A stretch of 64,000 nucleotides of DNA from Dyella marensis (GTDB taxonomy: Bacteria > Pseudomonadota > Gammaproteobacteria > Xanthomonadales > Rhodanobacteraceae): the NCBI RefSeq assembly GCF_900112865.1, contig NZ_FONH01000011.1, positions 1 to 64,000 on the forward strand, given 5' to 3'. The position numbers and the translations under genes were made by a program. Shown here piece after piece: positions 7,505 through 15,806 of this stretch. The stretch's first letter is position 1. The number at the start of each line of letters is the position of its first letter. The notes under the pieces were generated by a model, which was not told the DNA's origin, ran no database searches, and saw only the letters and a program-made list of their open reading frames with translations.

Positions 7505-7785
7505 AGGCGGAGCAGCAGCTGGCCCGCCCCACCGGCGCGGGCGGCCAGCCGCTGCAACGGCATCTCGAAGCGGTGCAACGCCAGCTGGGCCGCCTGCCGG
7601 CCCAGCTGGCCGAGCGCCCGGCATGCCCGGCGGAACTGGCCTACCTGGCCGAGTGGCTGGGCCAGTTGCCCACGCCGCTCACCCATACCGAACTCCATCA
7701 CTGGACGCAGCTCACCGCCCGGCGACTCGATCGCTGGGAGGTGGAAGCGCTGATGATGCTCGACAGGATACGCAGCGATGGCTGA
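7112..7785 (+). CDS. Tail assembly chaperone GT fusion by predicted -1 frameshift
   Basis: After TTTTTTC (7465-7471) the -1 frame continues RQRLRQLADWLKAEQQ and stays open to 7785, which would give a fusion of about 224 residues (120 from G plus 104). The T part is rich in Gln, Leu and Ala and has no good start codon or ribosome site of its own. In lambda, G and GT are made by a -1 shift and bridge the tape measure and the tube (known). Here the shift is inferred from the slippery heptamer and the overlapping frames. Confidence 0.75.
7465..7471 (+). promoter_or_regulatory. -1 ribosomal slippery heptamer TTTTTTC
   Basis: In the G frame the codons are GCT TTT TTC; sliding back one base lets both tRNAs re-pair on TTT TTT. 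The -1 frame has an extended open stretch downstream, while the zero frame stops 33 bases later. This is the same device, at the same place in the gene order, as the lambda G/T site. Confidence 0.8.
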
Positions 7786-9013
7786 TATCGACAGCAACAG
7801 CCTCAACAATTTCGTGACCGCCTTGAACAAGGCGAGCAAGTCGCTGGGCGACATGCAGAAGGCAATGGATGCGACGACCAAGTCGACGCAGAGTGCCGGC
7901 AAGGCGGCCGATGGGGCAGCGAAGGAAGCTTCCAAGGAAGCGGCCAAGCCCAGCGAGACCGACAAGACCGTCAGCGCGGCAACGCAGAAGATCAAGGACG
8001 ATTTCGCCAAGGACGTCATGGCGGCTTTCAACGCGGACGGCAAGGCAGCTCGCACCGCACGCATCAAGGTTCGCGACGATCTCTACGGCAGCCTCAAACA
8101 TGGTGTTGCCGATACGACGACCGCCGCGCTCGGCGATGCGGCGAGCACCGGCTACCGCGGCACCAATGACTATGTGCTTGCTTTTCTTCGTGGCTATGCC
8201 AAGACCCCCGGCGCCGCGCCGGACAAGGCAGCAGGTGCCGCGACCGGAGCGAAGCCTGGTGCTGCCGATGCCACTGCTGACGCCGGCAAGACCGAAGGCG
8301 ACATAGCCAAGAGCACCGACTTCATGGTCGGCCTGGCCGAACAGGCAGGCGAACGGATCCGCGGTTCGCTGGGCAGCATGCTGTTCGACACCCTGGACGG
8401 AAACTTCAAGAGCGTCGGCAAGAGCTTCCGCACCATGCTGCGCCAGATGGCGGCCGATATCGCCGCGTCGCAGATCTCCAAGCTGGCCGGCACCGCGCTG
8501 AGCTGGATCGGTGGTGCGATCGGCAGCATGTTCGGCGGCGGCTCGACCGCCCTGCCCGGCTACAGCCCGATGGCGGGTGGCAGCGCGGGCAACTACGCCG
8601 CGTCGATCTTCTTCGACGGCCCGATGGCCGCCAAGGGCATGGCCTTGCAAAGCGGCATGCCACTGCGTGCCTTCGCCCGCGGCGGCATCGTCAACAGCCC
8701 CACCCTGTTCCCCATGGCCACCGGCACCGGCCTGATGGGCGAAGCCGGACCCGAAGCGATCATGCCGCTGGCCCGCGGGCCGGACGGACGCCTCGGCGTG
8801 CGCGGCGGCCGCAGCAGCGGCGGTGGCGGGGTCAACAACCAGATCAGCATCACCGTCAACGTCGGCGCCAACGGTAACGCGCAGAGCGATACGCAGGCGC
8901 AGAGCGACGACGCCGGCCGCCAGCTCGCATCGATGGTTGAAGGCAAGGTCAAGGAAGTCATGGCGCGCGAGCAGCGCCAGGGCGGCATTTTGTGGAGGAT
9001 GCAGCATGCCTGA
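7778..9013 (+). CDS. Tape-measure protein (gpH-like), short form
   Basis: The 411-residue protein starts with a helical, Ala/Lys/Ser-rich region (residues 1-150) and ends with a clear gpH-type C terminus: GGIVNSPTLFPMATGTGLMG followed by EAGPEAIMPLARGPDGRLGV. Tape measures set tail length at roughly 1.5 angstroms per residue (known), so this one would give a tail of about 60 nm. Lambda gpH has 853 residues. No frameshift or internal stop suggests decay. The ATG overlaps the GT stop by 8 bases. Its last bases overlap the gpM-like gene. Confidence 0.85.
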   Translation: MADIDSNSLNNFVTALNKASKSLGDMQKAMDATTKSTQSAGKAADGAAKEASKEAAKPSETDKTVSAATQKIKDDFAKDVMAAFNADGKAARTARIKVRDDLYGSLKHGVADTTTAALGDAASTGYRGTNDYVLAFLRGYAKTPGAAPDKAAGAATGAKPGAADATADAGKTEGDIAKSTDFMVGLAEQAGERIRGSLGSMLFDTLDGNFKSVGKSFRTMLRQMAADIAASQISKLAGTALSWIGGAIGSMFGGGSTALPGYSPMAGGSAGNYAASIFFDGPMAAKGMALQSGMPLRAFARGGIVNSPTLFPMATGTGLMGEAGPEAIMPLARGPDGRLGVRGGRSSGGGGVNNQISITVNVGANGNAQSDTQAQSDDAGRQLASMVEGKVKEVMAREQRQGGILWRMQHA

Positions 9014-9341
9014 AGTCTTCGGGTGGATTCCCCAGGTGGAGCCGCAGGGCCAGACCACCTTCCGCGTGCGCAGCGCGCAGTTCGGCGACGGTTATACCCA
9101 GACCGTGACCGACGGCATCAACAACCGCGTGGACAGCTGGCCGCTGTCCTTCGACGGTGACGGCAGCTATATGGCGCCGATCAAGGACTTCCTCGATCGC
9201 CATGCCGGCGCTGCCTCGTTCCAGTGGACGCCGCCACTGGGTGCGCCGTCGCTGTTCCGCTGCGCCGGCTACACGCTGGTGCCGCGCGCCGCCGGCTACT
9301 ACACGCTGTCGGCGACCTTCCAGCAGGTGTTCTCGCCATGA
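9006..9341 (+). CDS. Minor tail protein M-like
   Basis: This 111-residue protein matches the lambda gpM class of tail-tip proteins. FRVRSAQFGDGYTQTVTDGI is the familiar start of the family's barrel, and it ends with SATFQQVF. It overlaps the tape-measure stop by 8 bases and the gpL-like start by 4, consistent with equal production of tip components. It probably joins the tube to the tip complex. Confidence 0.88.
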   Translation: MPEVFGWIPQVEPQGQTTFRVRSAQFGDGYTQTVTDGINNRVDSWPLSFDGDGSYMAPIKDFLDRHAGAASFQWTPPLGAPSLFRCAGYTLVPRAAGYYTLSATFQQVFSP

Positions 9342-10048
9342 CCATCTACGCCGATATCCAGAAGCTGGAGCCCGGCGCGGAGGTCGAGCTGTTCGAACTG
9401 GACGCGCGCTCGATTACCGGTGGGGGCGCAGCCGACGTGCTGCGCTTCCACGGCTATACGCAGGTCGGTTCGATCTGGTGGCAGGGGCTGGAGTACTCGC
9501 CCTGGCCGATCCAGGCCGAAGGTTTCGAGCTCAATCCCGACAAGCCGCCGATGCCGATGCTGAGCGTGGGCAACGTGGACGGACGCATCACCGCGCTGTG
9601 CCTGGCCTACCAGGATCTGGTCGGCGCGCTGCTGGTGCGCCACCGCACCTTCGGTCGCTACCTGGACGCGCGCAACTTCGCCGATGGCAATCCCACCGCG
9701 GATGCCACGCAGGAGTTTCCGCCGGACAAGTGGTTCCTCGAGCGCAAGGCCAGCGAGACCAACCAGGTGGTGCAGTTCGAGCTGGCCAGCGCGCTGGACT
9801 TCGGGCAGCAGCAGTTGCCGGGCCGCACGATCATCGCCAACAGCTGCAGCTGGCTGCAGCGCGGCGGTTATCGCGGGCCGTACTGCGGTTACAGCGGCGG
9901 CCCGGTGGCGAAGGCGGATGACACGCCGACCAGCGATCCGGCACAGGATGTGTGCGGTGGGCGGTTGTCGTCGTGCAAGCTGCGTTTTGGCCAGAACAAC
10001 CCGGTTCCGTTCGGTAGCTATCCTGCAGCTGGCCTGTTGCGCACATGA
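9338..10048 (+). CDS. Minor tail protein L-like, iron-sulfur tail-tip protein
   Basis: The 236-residue protein belongs to the lambda gpL family of the tail-tip hub. The N-terminal MTIYADIQKLEPGAEVELFE and the GFELN segment are typical. Four cysteines in the C-terminal part (in NSCSW, PYCGY, DVCGG, SSCKL) match the cysteine pattern with which lambda gpL binds a [4Fe-4S] cluster (known for lambda, inferred here). Its ATG overlaps the upstream stop and its own stop overlaps the next start. Confidence 0.9.
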   Translation: MTIYADIQKLEPGAEVELFELDARSITGGGAADVLRFHGYTQVGSIWWQGLEYSPWPIQAEGFELNPDKPPMPMLSVGNVDGRITALCLAYQDLVGALLVRHRTFGRYLDARNFADGNPTADATQEFPPDKWFLERKASETNQVVQFELASALDFGQQQLPGRTIIANSCSWLQRGGYRGPYCGYSGGPVAKADDTPTSDPAQDVCGGRLSSCKLRFGQNNPVPFGSYPAAGLLRT

Positions 10049-10782
10049 ACCCGGCCACCCTGGATGCCTTCCGCGCCCATGCAGTGGCCGACTATCCGCG
10101 CGAAGCCTGCGGACTGGTGGTGGTGGTCAAGGGGCGCGAGCGCTACCTCGCCTGCCGCAACCTTGCCACTACGCCGAGCGAACATTTCGTGCTCGCAGCC
10201 GAGGATTACGCGGAAGCTGAGGAGGCCGGCGAGATCGTTGCCGTCATGCATTCGCATCCCGATGCACCGGCGCGCGCGTCGGAAGGCGACCGGGTGGCGT
10301 GCGAGGCATCCGGGTTGCCGTGGTGGATCGTGTCGGTGACGCCCGGGATGGATGGCACGCCCCAGGCCGGCGAGTTGTCCTGCATCGAGCCGAGCGGCTA
10401 CGAAGCGCCCTTGGTCGGCCGGCCATTCCATCACGGCGTGCTGGATTGCTGGACCTTGTGCCGGGACTGGTATGCGCGCGAATGGGGGCTGGCGTTGCCG
10501 GACCCGGTGCGGCACGACAACTGGTGGGATGACGGTTGCTCCGATCTCTATACGGAGAATCTCGCCGCTGCCGGATTCGCGCCTGTCGCTGCCGGGGATA
10601 TCCAATGCGGCGATCTGATCTTGATGCAGATTCGCAGCCGGAACCTCGTGCCTAACCATGCCGGCATTTATCTCGGCGATGGCTTGATGCTGCATCACAT
10701 GTATGGGCGGCTTTCCAGTCGCGACGTGTATGGCGGCTATTGGGTCGAGAACACGAGGCTAGTGGCGCGCCACGCGAGGTGA
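10045..10782 (+). CDS. Tail-tip protein K-like, JAMM/MPN plus NlpC/P60 peptidase
   Basis: The 245-residue protein has two domains. Residues 1-115 form an MPN/JAMM metalloprotease domain with Glu20 and the motif HSHP-x6-S-x2-D (His69, His71, Ser79, Asp82). Residues 125-245 form an NlpC/P60 cysteine peptidase domain with Cys135 (LDCWTLCRD) and His205 (NHAGIYLGDG). This pairing is that of lambda gpK, thought to cut peptidoglycan stems at the tail tip. In a tailocin it could help the tip cross the target cell wall. It follows the gpL gene by overlap and is followed by a terminator. Confidence 0.92.
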   Translation: MNPATLDAFRAHAVADYPREACGLVVVVKGRERYLACRNLATTPSEHFVLAAEDYAEAEEAGEIVAVMHSHPDAPARASEGDRVACEASGLPWWIVSVTPGMDGTPQAGELSCIEPSGYEAPLVGRPFHHGVLDCWTLCRDWYAREWGLALPDPVRHDNWWDDGCSDLYTENLAAAGFAPVAAGDIQCGDLILMQIRSRNLVPNHAGIYLGDGLMLHHMYGRLSSRDVYGGYWVENTRLVARHAR

Positions 10783-10808
10783 GGCGACTCGATGCCCCTA
10801 ATCACAAG

Positions 10809-10834
10809 AGCCCTGCTTAGCGGGGCTTTTTATT
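10809..10834 (+). terminator. Rho-independent terminator between K-like and I-like genes
   Basis: AGCCCTGC/GCGGGGCT (8 bp with one G-T pair) around TTA, followed by TTTTATT. It sits in the only gap in an otherwise overlapping tail-tip operon. The following gene has lower GC, so the site may mark a recombination joint. Confidence 0.7.
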
Positions 10835-10848
10835 GAACGGTGAATTCA

Positions 10849-11514
10849 ATGCAACAACTACGCACTGTGCGCCTCTATGGCGTACTCGGCTCGAAGTTCG
10901 GCAGAACGTTCAAGTTCGCGCTCGACTCCAATACGCCCTCGGAAGCTATCGCCGCACTGTCCGCTCAGCTATCGGGTTTCCGCGAATTTCTACTGAAAGC
11001 AAAGGATCGCGGCCTTGGTTTCTCGATCTTCGTGGGAAAGAAGAACCTGAAAGAAGAACAGCTCAACGAGCCGAGCGGGTCAGAGGACATCCGCATTGCC
11101 CCGATGCTTATCGGCAGCAAGAACGGCGGTCTCTTTAACGTCATTCTCGGCGCCGCCATCATCGCCATTGCCTACATCAATCCGTTCGGCATGCTGACTG
11201 GCCCCATTGTTTCGTACATGTATGGCATGGGAGCTAGCATGATGATCAACGGCGCCGTCCAGTTGCTCTCGCCGCAACCCAAGGGCCTCAAAGTCGGCGA
11301 CCGCCCCGACAACCAACCCAGCTACGTCTTCAACGGCGCCGTCAATACGCAGGCCCAGGGCAACCCCGTTCCCGTACTCTACGGCCGGATGATCGTCGGC
11401 TCCGCCGTGGTCTCCGCCGGCATCCATGCCGAGGACTATGCGCCAGCCACCGCCGGTGTCGGCGGCGGCGTGAATCTCAACGGCCGCGTGCTCAAGAATT
11501 TCTACGAGAGGTAG
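10849..11514 (+). CDS. Tail assembly protein I-like
   Basis: The protein of about 221 residues corresponds to lambda gpI by position and by its shape: a ubiquitin-like N-terminal domain (residues 1-85), then two glycine/alanine-rich hydrophobic helices (about 90-140) and a C-terminal part ending VLKNFYER. The segment VFNGAVNTQAQGNPVPVLYG is typical of the family. In lambda gpI is needed for tip assembly but is absent from the final tail. ATG 10849 and GTG 10840 are both possible; neither has a strong ribosome site. The first half is less GC-rich than its neighbours. Confidence 0.85.
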   Translation: MQQLRTVRLYGVLGSKFGRTFKFALDSNTPSEAIAALSAQLSGFREFLLKAKDRGLGFSIFVGKKNLKEEQLNEPSGSEDIRIAPMLIGSKNGGLFNVILGAAIIAIAYINPFGMLTGPIVSYMYGMGASMMINGAVQLLSPQPKGLKVGDRPDNQPSYVFNGAVNTQAQGNPVPVLYGRMIVGSAVVSAGIHAEDYAPATAGVGGGVNLNGRVLKNFYER

Positions 11515-11516
11515 AC

Positions 11517-14500
11517 ATGACTTCCACTCTTCAAGGCGCCAAGGGCGGCGGCAAGCAGCGCACGCCCGTCGAGTCGCCGGACAGCCTGCGCTCGATCGCC
11601 TATTTCCGCATCCTGGACTTGGTCAGCGAAGGCGAGATCGGTGGCCTGGTCAACGGGCTGCAGTCGATCTATCTCGACGAGACGCCGCTGGCCAATCCGG
11701 ACGGCTCGCTCAACTTCCAGAACGTGCACGTGGAAACGCGCACCGGCACGCAGGACCAGGAGGAAGTGCCTGGCTACCCGGCGGTGGAGAACGAGATCAA
11801 TGTCGGCGTGGAGCTCAAGCAAAGCACGCCGTGGATCCGCTCGCTCAGCAATACCTCGCTGTCGGCGGTGCGCATCACCATCGGCGTGCCGGGCCTGTCC
11901 AATGCCAATACGTCCAACGGCGACATCAATGGTTACTCGGTGCAGTACAAGATCGAGGTGCAGACCGACGCCGGCGCCTGGCAGCTCGCCTACAACGGCG
12001 CGATCACCGGCAAGACCACCAGCAAGTACCAGCGCAGCCACCGCATCGACCTTCCCGCTGCGCAGAACGGCTGGAACGTGCGCGTCACGCGCATCACGGC
12101 GAATGCCAACAGTTCCGCGATCGCCGACATCACCACCATCGACAGCTACACCGAGGTGATCGATGCCAAGCTGCGCTATCCGAACAGCGCGCTGCTGGGC
12201 ATCTCCGGCGACGCGGCACAGTTCAGCAACATCCCCAGCCGCGCCTACGATCTGTGGGGCCGCGTCATCCAGGTGCCGAACAACTACGATCCGCTGGCGC
12301 GCAGCTACAGCGGCGTGTGGGACGGCAGTTTCAAGCCGGCGTGGACCGACAACCCGGCGTGGATCTACTACGACCTCGCCACGCATCCGCGCTATGGCCT
12401 GGGTCACCTGGTCACCGCCGCACAGGTGAACAAGTGGGAGCTGTACCGCATCGCGCAGTATTGCGACCAGCCGGTGAGCGACGGCAAGGGCGGCGCCGAG
12501 CCGCGCTTCACCTGCAACGTGTTCCTGCAGAGCGCCAGCGACGCGTACAAGCTGCTGAGCGACCTGGCCAGCGTGTTCCGCGGCATCTCGTTCTGGACCG
12601 GCGGCGCCATCACCGCCTCGGCCGACATGCCGGCGGACCCGGTGTATGCCTACACCGCGGCCAACGTGATCGGCGGCCAGTTCACCTACGCGGCCAGCAC
12701 GCGCAAGACGCGCTATACCACCGCGCTGGTGACCTGGAACGACCCGAGCGATTTCTATCGCGCCAAGGTCGAGTACGTGGAAGACCGTACGGGCCTGGCC
12801 CGCTATGGCATCCAACAGGCTACGCTTACGGCCTTTGGCTGCACTTCGCAGGCGCAGGCGCAGCGTGCCGGCCAATGGGTGCTGCTTACCTCGCGGCTGG
12901 AAACCGACACGGTGACCTTCAAGGTCGGCCTGGACGGTACCGTCGCCGCGCCGGGACAGATCATCCGCGTGACGGATCCCGCGCGTGCCGGCAAGCGACA
13001 GGGCGGGCGCATCCATGACGCCACGCGCACCGTGGTGACGGTGGACAAGGCGCCCGAGCAGGTGGCGGCGGGCGATCGCCTGACGGTCATGCTGGCTACC
13101 GGAGCATCGGAAGCGCAGACCATCACCGCCATCGATGGCGTGCGCCTCTCGGTGGCCGCGCCGGGCTTCTCGGTGCAGCCGGAAGCGGAAGCCGTATGGG
13201 TGGTGGAGAGCGACACGCTCGCCGCGCAGACCTATCGCGTGCTGTCGGTGACCGAGGACAAGTCCTCCAGCGAGATCAGCTACACCATCACGGCGCTGCA
13301 GCACGTGGCGGACAAGTTCGCGGCGATCGACAACGGCGCGATCATCCAGATCCCGCCGATCAGCTCGCTGCCCGCCTCGACGCAGGCGCCGCCGGCGAAT
13401 GTGCAGCTCAATGGGCATGTGGTGATCACGCAGGGCATCGCCACCAATGTGGTGACGATCTCCTGGGATGCGGCGTCCGGAGCTACCGGCTACCAGGTGG
13501 AGTGGCGGCGCAACGATGGCGAGTGGGTGAGCGCCGGGCGTACCCCGGGCTTGTCGCTCGACGTGGAAGGTATCTACACCGGCTCCTACGTTGCGCGGGT
13601 GCGTGCCGTCAGTCCTGGCGGCGTGGTGTCGATGCCGGCCTTGTCGGCGCCGACCGACATCCTCGGCAAGACGGGAGCGCCGCCGGTGGTGGCCACCTTC
13701 AAGGCGACGCCGAAGGTGTGGGGCATCCATCTGGAATGGAGCTTCCCCGCCGGCACCGACGATACGCAGCGCACGGAAGTATGGCGCTCGAACACCGCCA
13801 ACCTGCAGGACGCCACCAAGATGGCGGACCTGGCCTATCCGCAGAATTCGCTGGAGATCGACGGGCTGGCCGCGGGGGCATCGTTCTATTTCTGGGTACG
13901 CCTGGTCGACAAGACCGGGAATGTCGGTACGTTCTATCCCGATGGAGCCGGCCTGCCCGGCCAGGCGAGCGCCAGTGCCGCCGACTATGAGCCGGTCATT
14001 ACCGGGTTGATCGAGCAGACCCAGCTGGGCCAGGAGATCCTGGAGGGTGCAAAGCTCGCCACGCCGGATATGGCAGGTGACGCAAGTGAATGGGCTGGTG
14101 ACGGTTCGCACTTCGCTGGTACATGGACGCTGCTTGATGCCGTGCAGGATGGTGATCGAGCTATGGCGTCGCGTGTAGATCTGGTACAGGCCACCGTGAG
14201 CGACACAAGCGCCACTGTGCAGCAGACATCACAGGCGGTTGTGGATCTTAACGGAAAGGTCAGCGCCACATGGACAGTTAAATGCCAGGTCACCGCTGAC
14301 GGGCACATCTATGGCGCTGGTATGGGCCTCGGAGTGGAGCAGCAGCCCGATGGCTCCTATCAGTCTCAGGTCTTGTTCCAGGCCGATCGGTTTGCAGTCA
14401 TCAATTCAACCAACGGCCAGATCACTACTCCATTCGTGATCCAGAACGGGCAGACCTACATCAAGCAAGCCCTGATCGGAGACGGCTGGATCGACAATGC

Positions 14501-14684
14501 AAAGATCGGCGACTTCATACAGTCGACTGATTATGTAGCTGGTGTACGCGGCTGGAAGATCAGCAAGAGTGGAAACAGCTTCGAGCTCAACGGTTCGGGT
14601 GGTGGGCGTTTGTCGATAACTAACCAGCTTATTCAAGTGTTCGATGGAAATGGAACCCTGCGCGTTCGTCTGGGGATGTGGTGA
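11517..14684 (+). CDS. Tail tip host-specificity protein J-like
   Basis: The 1055-residue protein is the central tip/fibre protein, close in length to lambda gpJ (1132). The start GGGKQRTPVESPDSLRSIAY and the segments LDLVSEGEIGGLV and SIYLDETPL are hallmarks. Residues about 600-790 form FN3-like domains; a coiled segment near 850-900 (VDLVQATVSDTSATVQQTSQ) leads into a C-terminal beta domain. It would contact the target envelope and trigger killing, for instance by opening a channel. The C-terminal end has lower GC and less regular codon use than the rest, typical of exchange in receptor-binding parts. Its stop overlaps the next start (TGATG). Confidence 0.92.
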   Translation: MTSTLQGAKGGGKQRTPVESPDSLRSIAYFRILDLVSEGEIGGLVNGLQSIYLDETPLANPDGSLNFQNVHVETRTGTQDQEEVPGYPAVENEINVGVELKQSTPWIRSLSNTSLSAVRITIGVPGLSNANTSNGDINGYSVQYKIEVQTDAGAWQLAYNGAITGKTTSKYQRSHRIDLPAAQNGWNVRVTRITANANSSAIADITTIDSYTEVIDAKLRYPNSALLGISGDAAQFSNIPSRAYDLWGRVIQVPNNYDPLARSYSGVWDGSFKPAWTDNPAWIYYDLATHPRYGLGHLVTAAQVNKWELYRIAQYCDQPVSDGKGGAEPRFTCNVFLQSASDAYKLLSDLASVFRGISFWTGGAITASADMPADPVYAYTAANVIGGQFTYAASTRKTRYTTALVTWNDPSDFYRAKVEYVEDRTGLARYGIQQATLTAFGCTSQAQAQRAGQWVLLTSRLETDTVTFKVGLDGTVAAPGQIIRVTDPARAGKRQGGRIHDATRTVVTVDKAPEQVAAGDRLTVMLATGASEAQTITAIDGVRLSVAAPGFSVQPEAEAVWVVESDTLAAQTYRVLSVTEDKSSSEISYTITALQHVADKFAAIDNGAIIQIPPISSLPASTQAPPANVQLNGHVVITQGIATNVVTISWDAASGATGYQVEWRRNDGEWVSAGRTPGLSLDVEGIYTGSYVARVRAVSPGGVVSMPALSAPTDILGKTGAPPVVATFKATPKVWGIHLEWSFPAGTDDTQRTEVWRSNTANLQDATKMADLAYPQNSLEIDGLAAGASFYFWVRLVDKTGNVGTFYPDGAGLPGQASASAADYEPVITGLIEQTQLGQEILEGAKLATPDMAGDASEWAGDGSHFAGTWTLLDAVQDGDRAMASRVDLVQATVSDTSATVQQTSQAVVDLNGKVSATWTVKCQVTADGHIYGAGMGLGVEQQPDGSYQSQVLFQADRFAVINSTNGQITTPFVIQNGQTYIKQALIGDGWIDNAKIGDFIQSTDYVAGVRGWKISKSGNSFELNGSGGGRLSITNQLIQVFDGNGTLRVRLGMW

Positions 14685-14986
14685 TGGCTACTGGACTACA
14701 AGCGTTTGATGCCGCGGGCAACGTCCTTCTCGATCTCTCCTATGTGTCACCCCGTCTTATCGGCACGGTCACTCTCACAGGCTCCCCTGGCTCGCTGGAT
14801 CTTCCCTTTCTCGACCAGGGCACGCCGTTCATCGTTGCACCAACGCTGCCCTCATTAGGCTCGACACCATATGGACCGTATGCGCTTGGCCTCTCCTGGA
14901 ACATAAGCGGAAAAACGCTTCGATGGACCTTCTTCGGTCAGTTCACGCCGCAAACGCCGATTACCATCTGGTATGGGAACTACTAA
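14684..14986 (+). CDS. Small tail-tip associated protein, unknown
   Basis: The 100-residue protein begins MATGLQAFDAAGNVLLDLSY, a pattern common in small proteins encoded just after gene J in siphophages and headless tail clusters. It is beta-rich with no membrane segment or signal. The start overlaps the J stop (TGATG), so the two should be made together. It may decorate or chaperone the tip. I do not recognise a catalytic motif. Confidence 0.75.
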   Translation: MATGLQAFDAAGNVLLDLSYVSPRLIGTVTLTGSPGSLDLPFLDQGTPFIVAPTLPSLGSTPYGPYALGLSWNISGKTLRWTFFGQFTPQTPITIWYGNY

Positions 14987-14989
14987 GAA

Positions 14990-15691
14990 ATGGAAGCCAG
15001 ATTTCAAGCGATTGCCGACAACGGGTCCATCATCATTGATTCTGATTGGCCCAATCTTGTTCTAGTAAAGAAGGGAACATTCATTGCGACATCAAATGCC
15101 GGCGCCGCGGGAAGCTATGGATTCGTCAACTGGGACAATCCGCGGGGAGGGCAATCCATCGTCTTCCTGAGAGGCGCGAGCTTCGCCACCATCACCAGCG
15201 CTGGCCCCAATGGCTTCAACTGGTTCATGCCAAACGGCTCAACGTCCTGCGATTACTACGCATTTGTGCCAGTAATCCAGTCATACGGCAATATTGGCCT
15301 GCAACTCTTCGATTCGAATGGACGCCTAACCTACGATGCCGCGCAACGCCCTCTACGTATCCGGCAAATGATTCGCGCTGGCGGAAGTATGTTCTGGCCG
15401 GATGCCGGAGGTACCGGATCAATTTATCCTTTCGCCCTTGCCAGCCCTTCCACAGCAGCCATCGCCTTCTCAGATCCAGGCATGTATGCCCAATACCTTA
15501 CTGGCACTCCAGTGGGCTCGGCGCTCTGGCGTGAGCCGGCCAAAGTTTCCATGCGGCTCAATGGAAATAATGCCGAGATAGCTGTCTGCCAGAGCATCGC
15601 CAATGCCAATCCCGGATCGGGTGTAAACATCTCCTCACGTGCCGGTATGCAGCCTCAATGGCTACTCGAATGCGATGTTACCGGCCTTTGA
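14990..15691 (+). CDS. Tail-associated protein of unknown function
   Basis: A 233-residue beta-rich protein that follows the previous gene by 3 bases. It contains many Gly, Asn and Ser residues and aromatic repeats (GFVNWDNPRGG, GFNWFMPNG), as seen in tip-attached adhesins. GC content is lower than in the core tail genes, suggesting recent exchange with J's C terminus. No signal peptide. No function can be given; an accessory tip or receptor-contact protein is the simplest guess. Confidence 0.7.
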   Translation: MEARFQAIADNGSIIIDSDWPNLVLVKKGTFIATSNAGAAGSYGFVNWDNPRGGQSIVFLRGASFATITSAGPNGFNWFMPNGSTSCDYYAFVPVIQSYGNIGLQLFDSNGRLTYDAAQRPLRIRQMIRAGGSMFWPDAGGTGSIYPFALASPSTAAIAFSDPGMYAQYLTGTPVGSALWREPAKVSMRLNGNNAEIAVCQSIANANPGSGVNISSRAGMQPQWLLECDVTGL

Positions 15692-15768
15692 ACAAGGTCC
15701 GCTTGGATATCCGCGTTAAGCATAGTTCCGAACCCGGCGTGCAAACACCTACAACGCGAAACCTAACT

Positions 15769-15796
15769 GAGGCCGCCTAGAGCGGCTTCTTTACTT
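15769..15796 (+). terminator. Terminator-like hairpin before the fibre genes
   Basis: GAGGCCGC/GCGGCTTC with one G-T pair and a five-base loop, then TTTACTT. It separates the tip genes from the first fibre gene. The 115-base gap otherwise holds no gene. Confidence 0.6.
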
Positions 15797-15806
15797 GGAC
15801 TTCCAA

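Noticed and set aside
11502-14111. Long antisense open frame of 869 codons opposite gene J
   Set aside because: It is a codon-bias shadow typical of GC-rich DNA; it has no ribosome site and low-complexity Arg/Gly/His composition. The same holds for the frames opposite rep (518-2662), plsB (23894-26674), the YD protein (36398-39874) and the TonB receptor (58970-62194).
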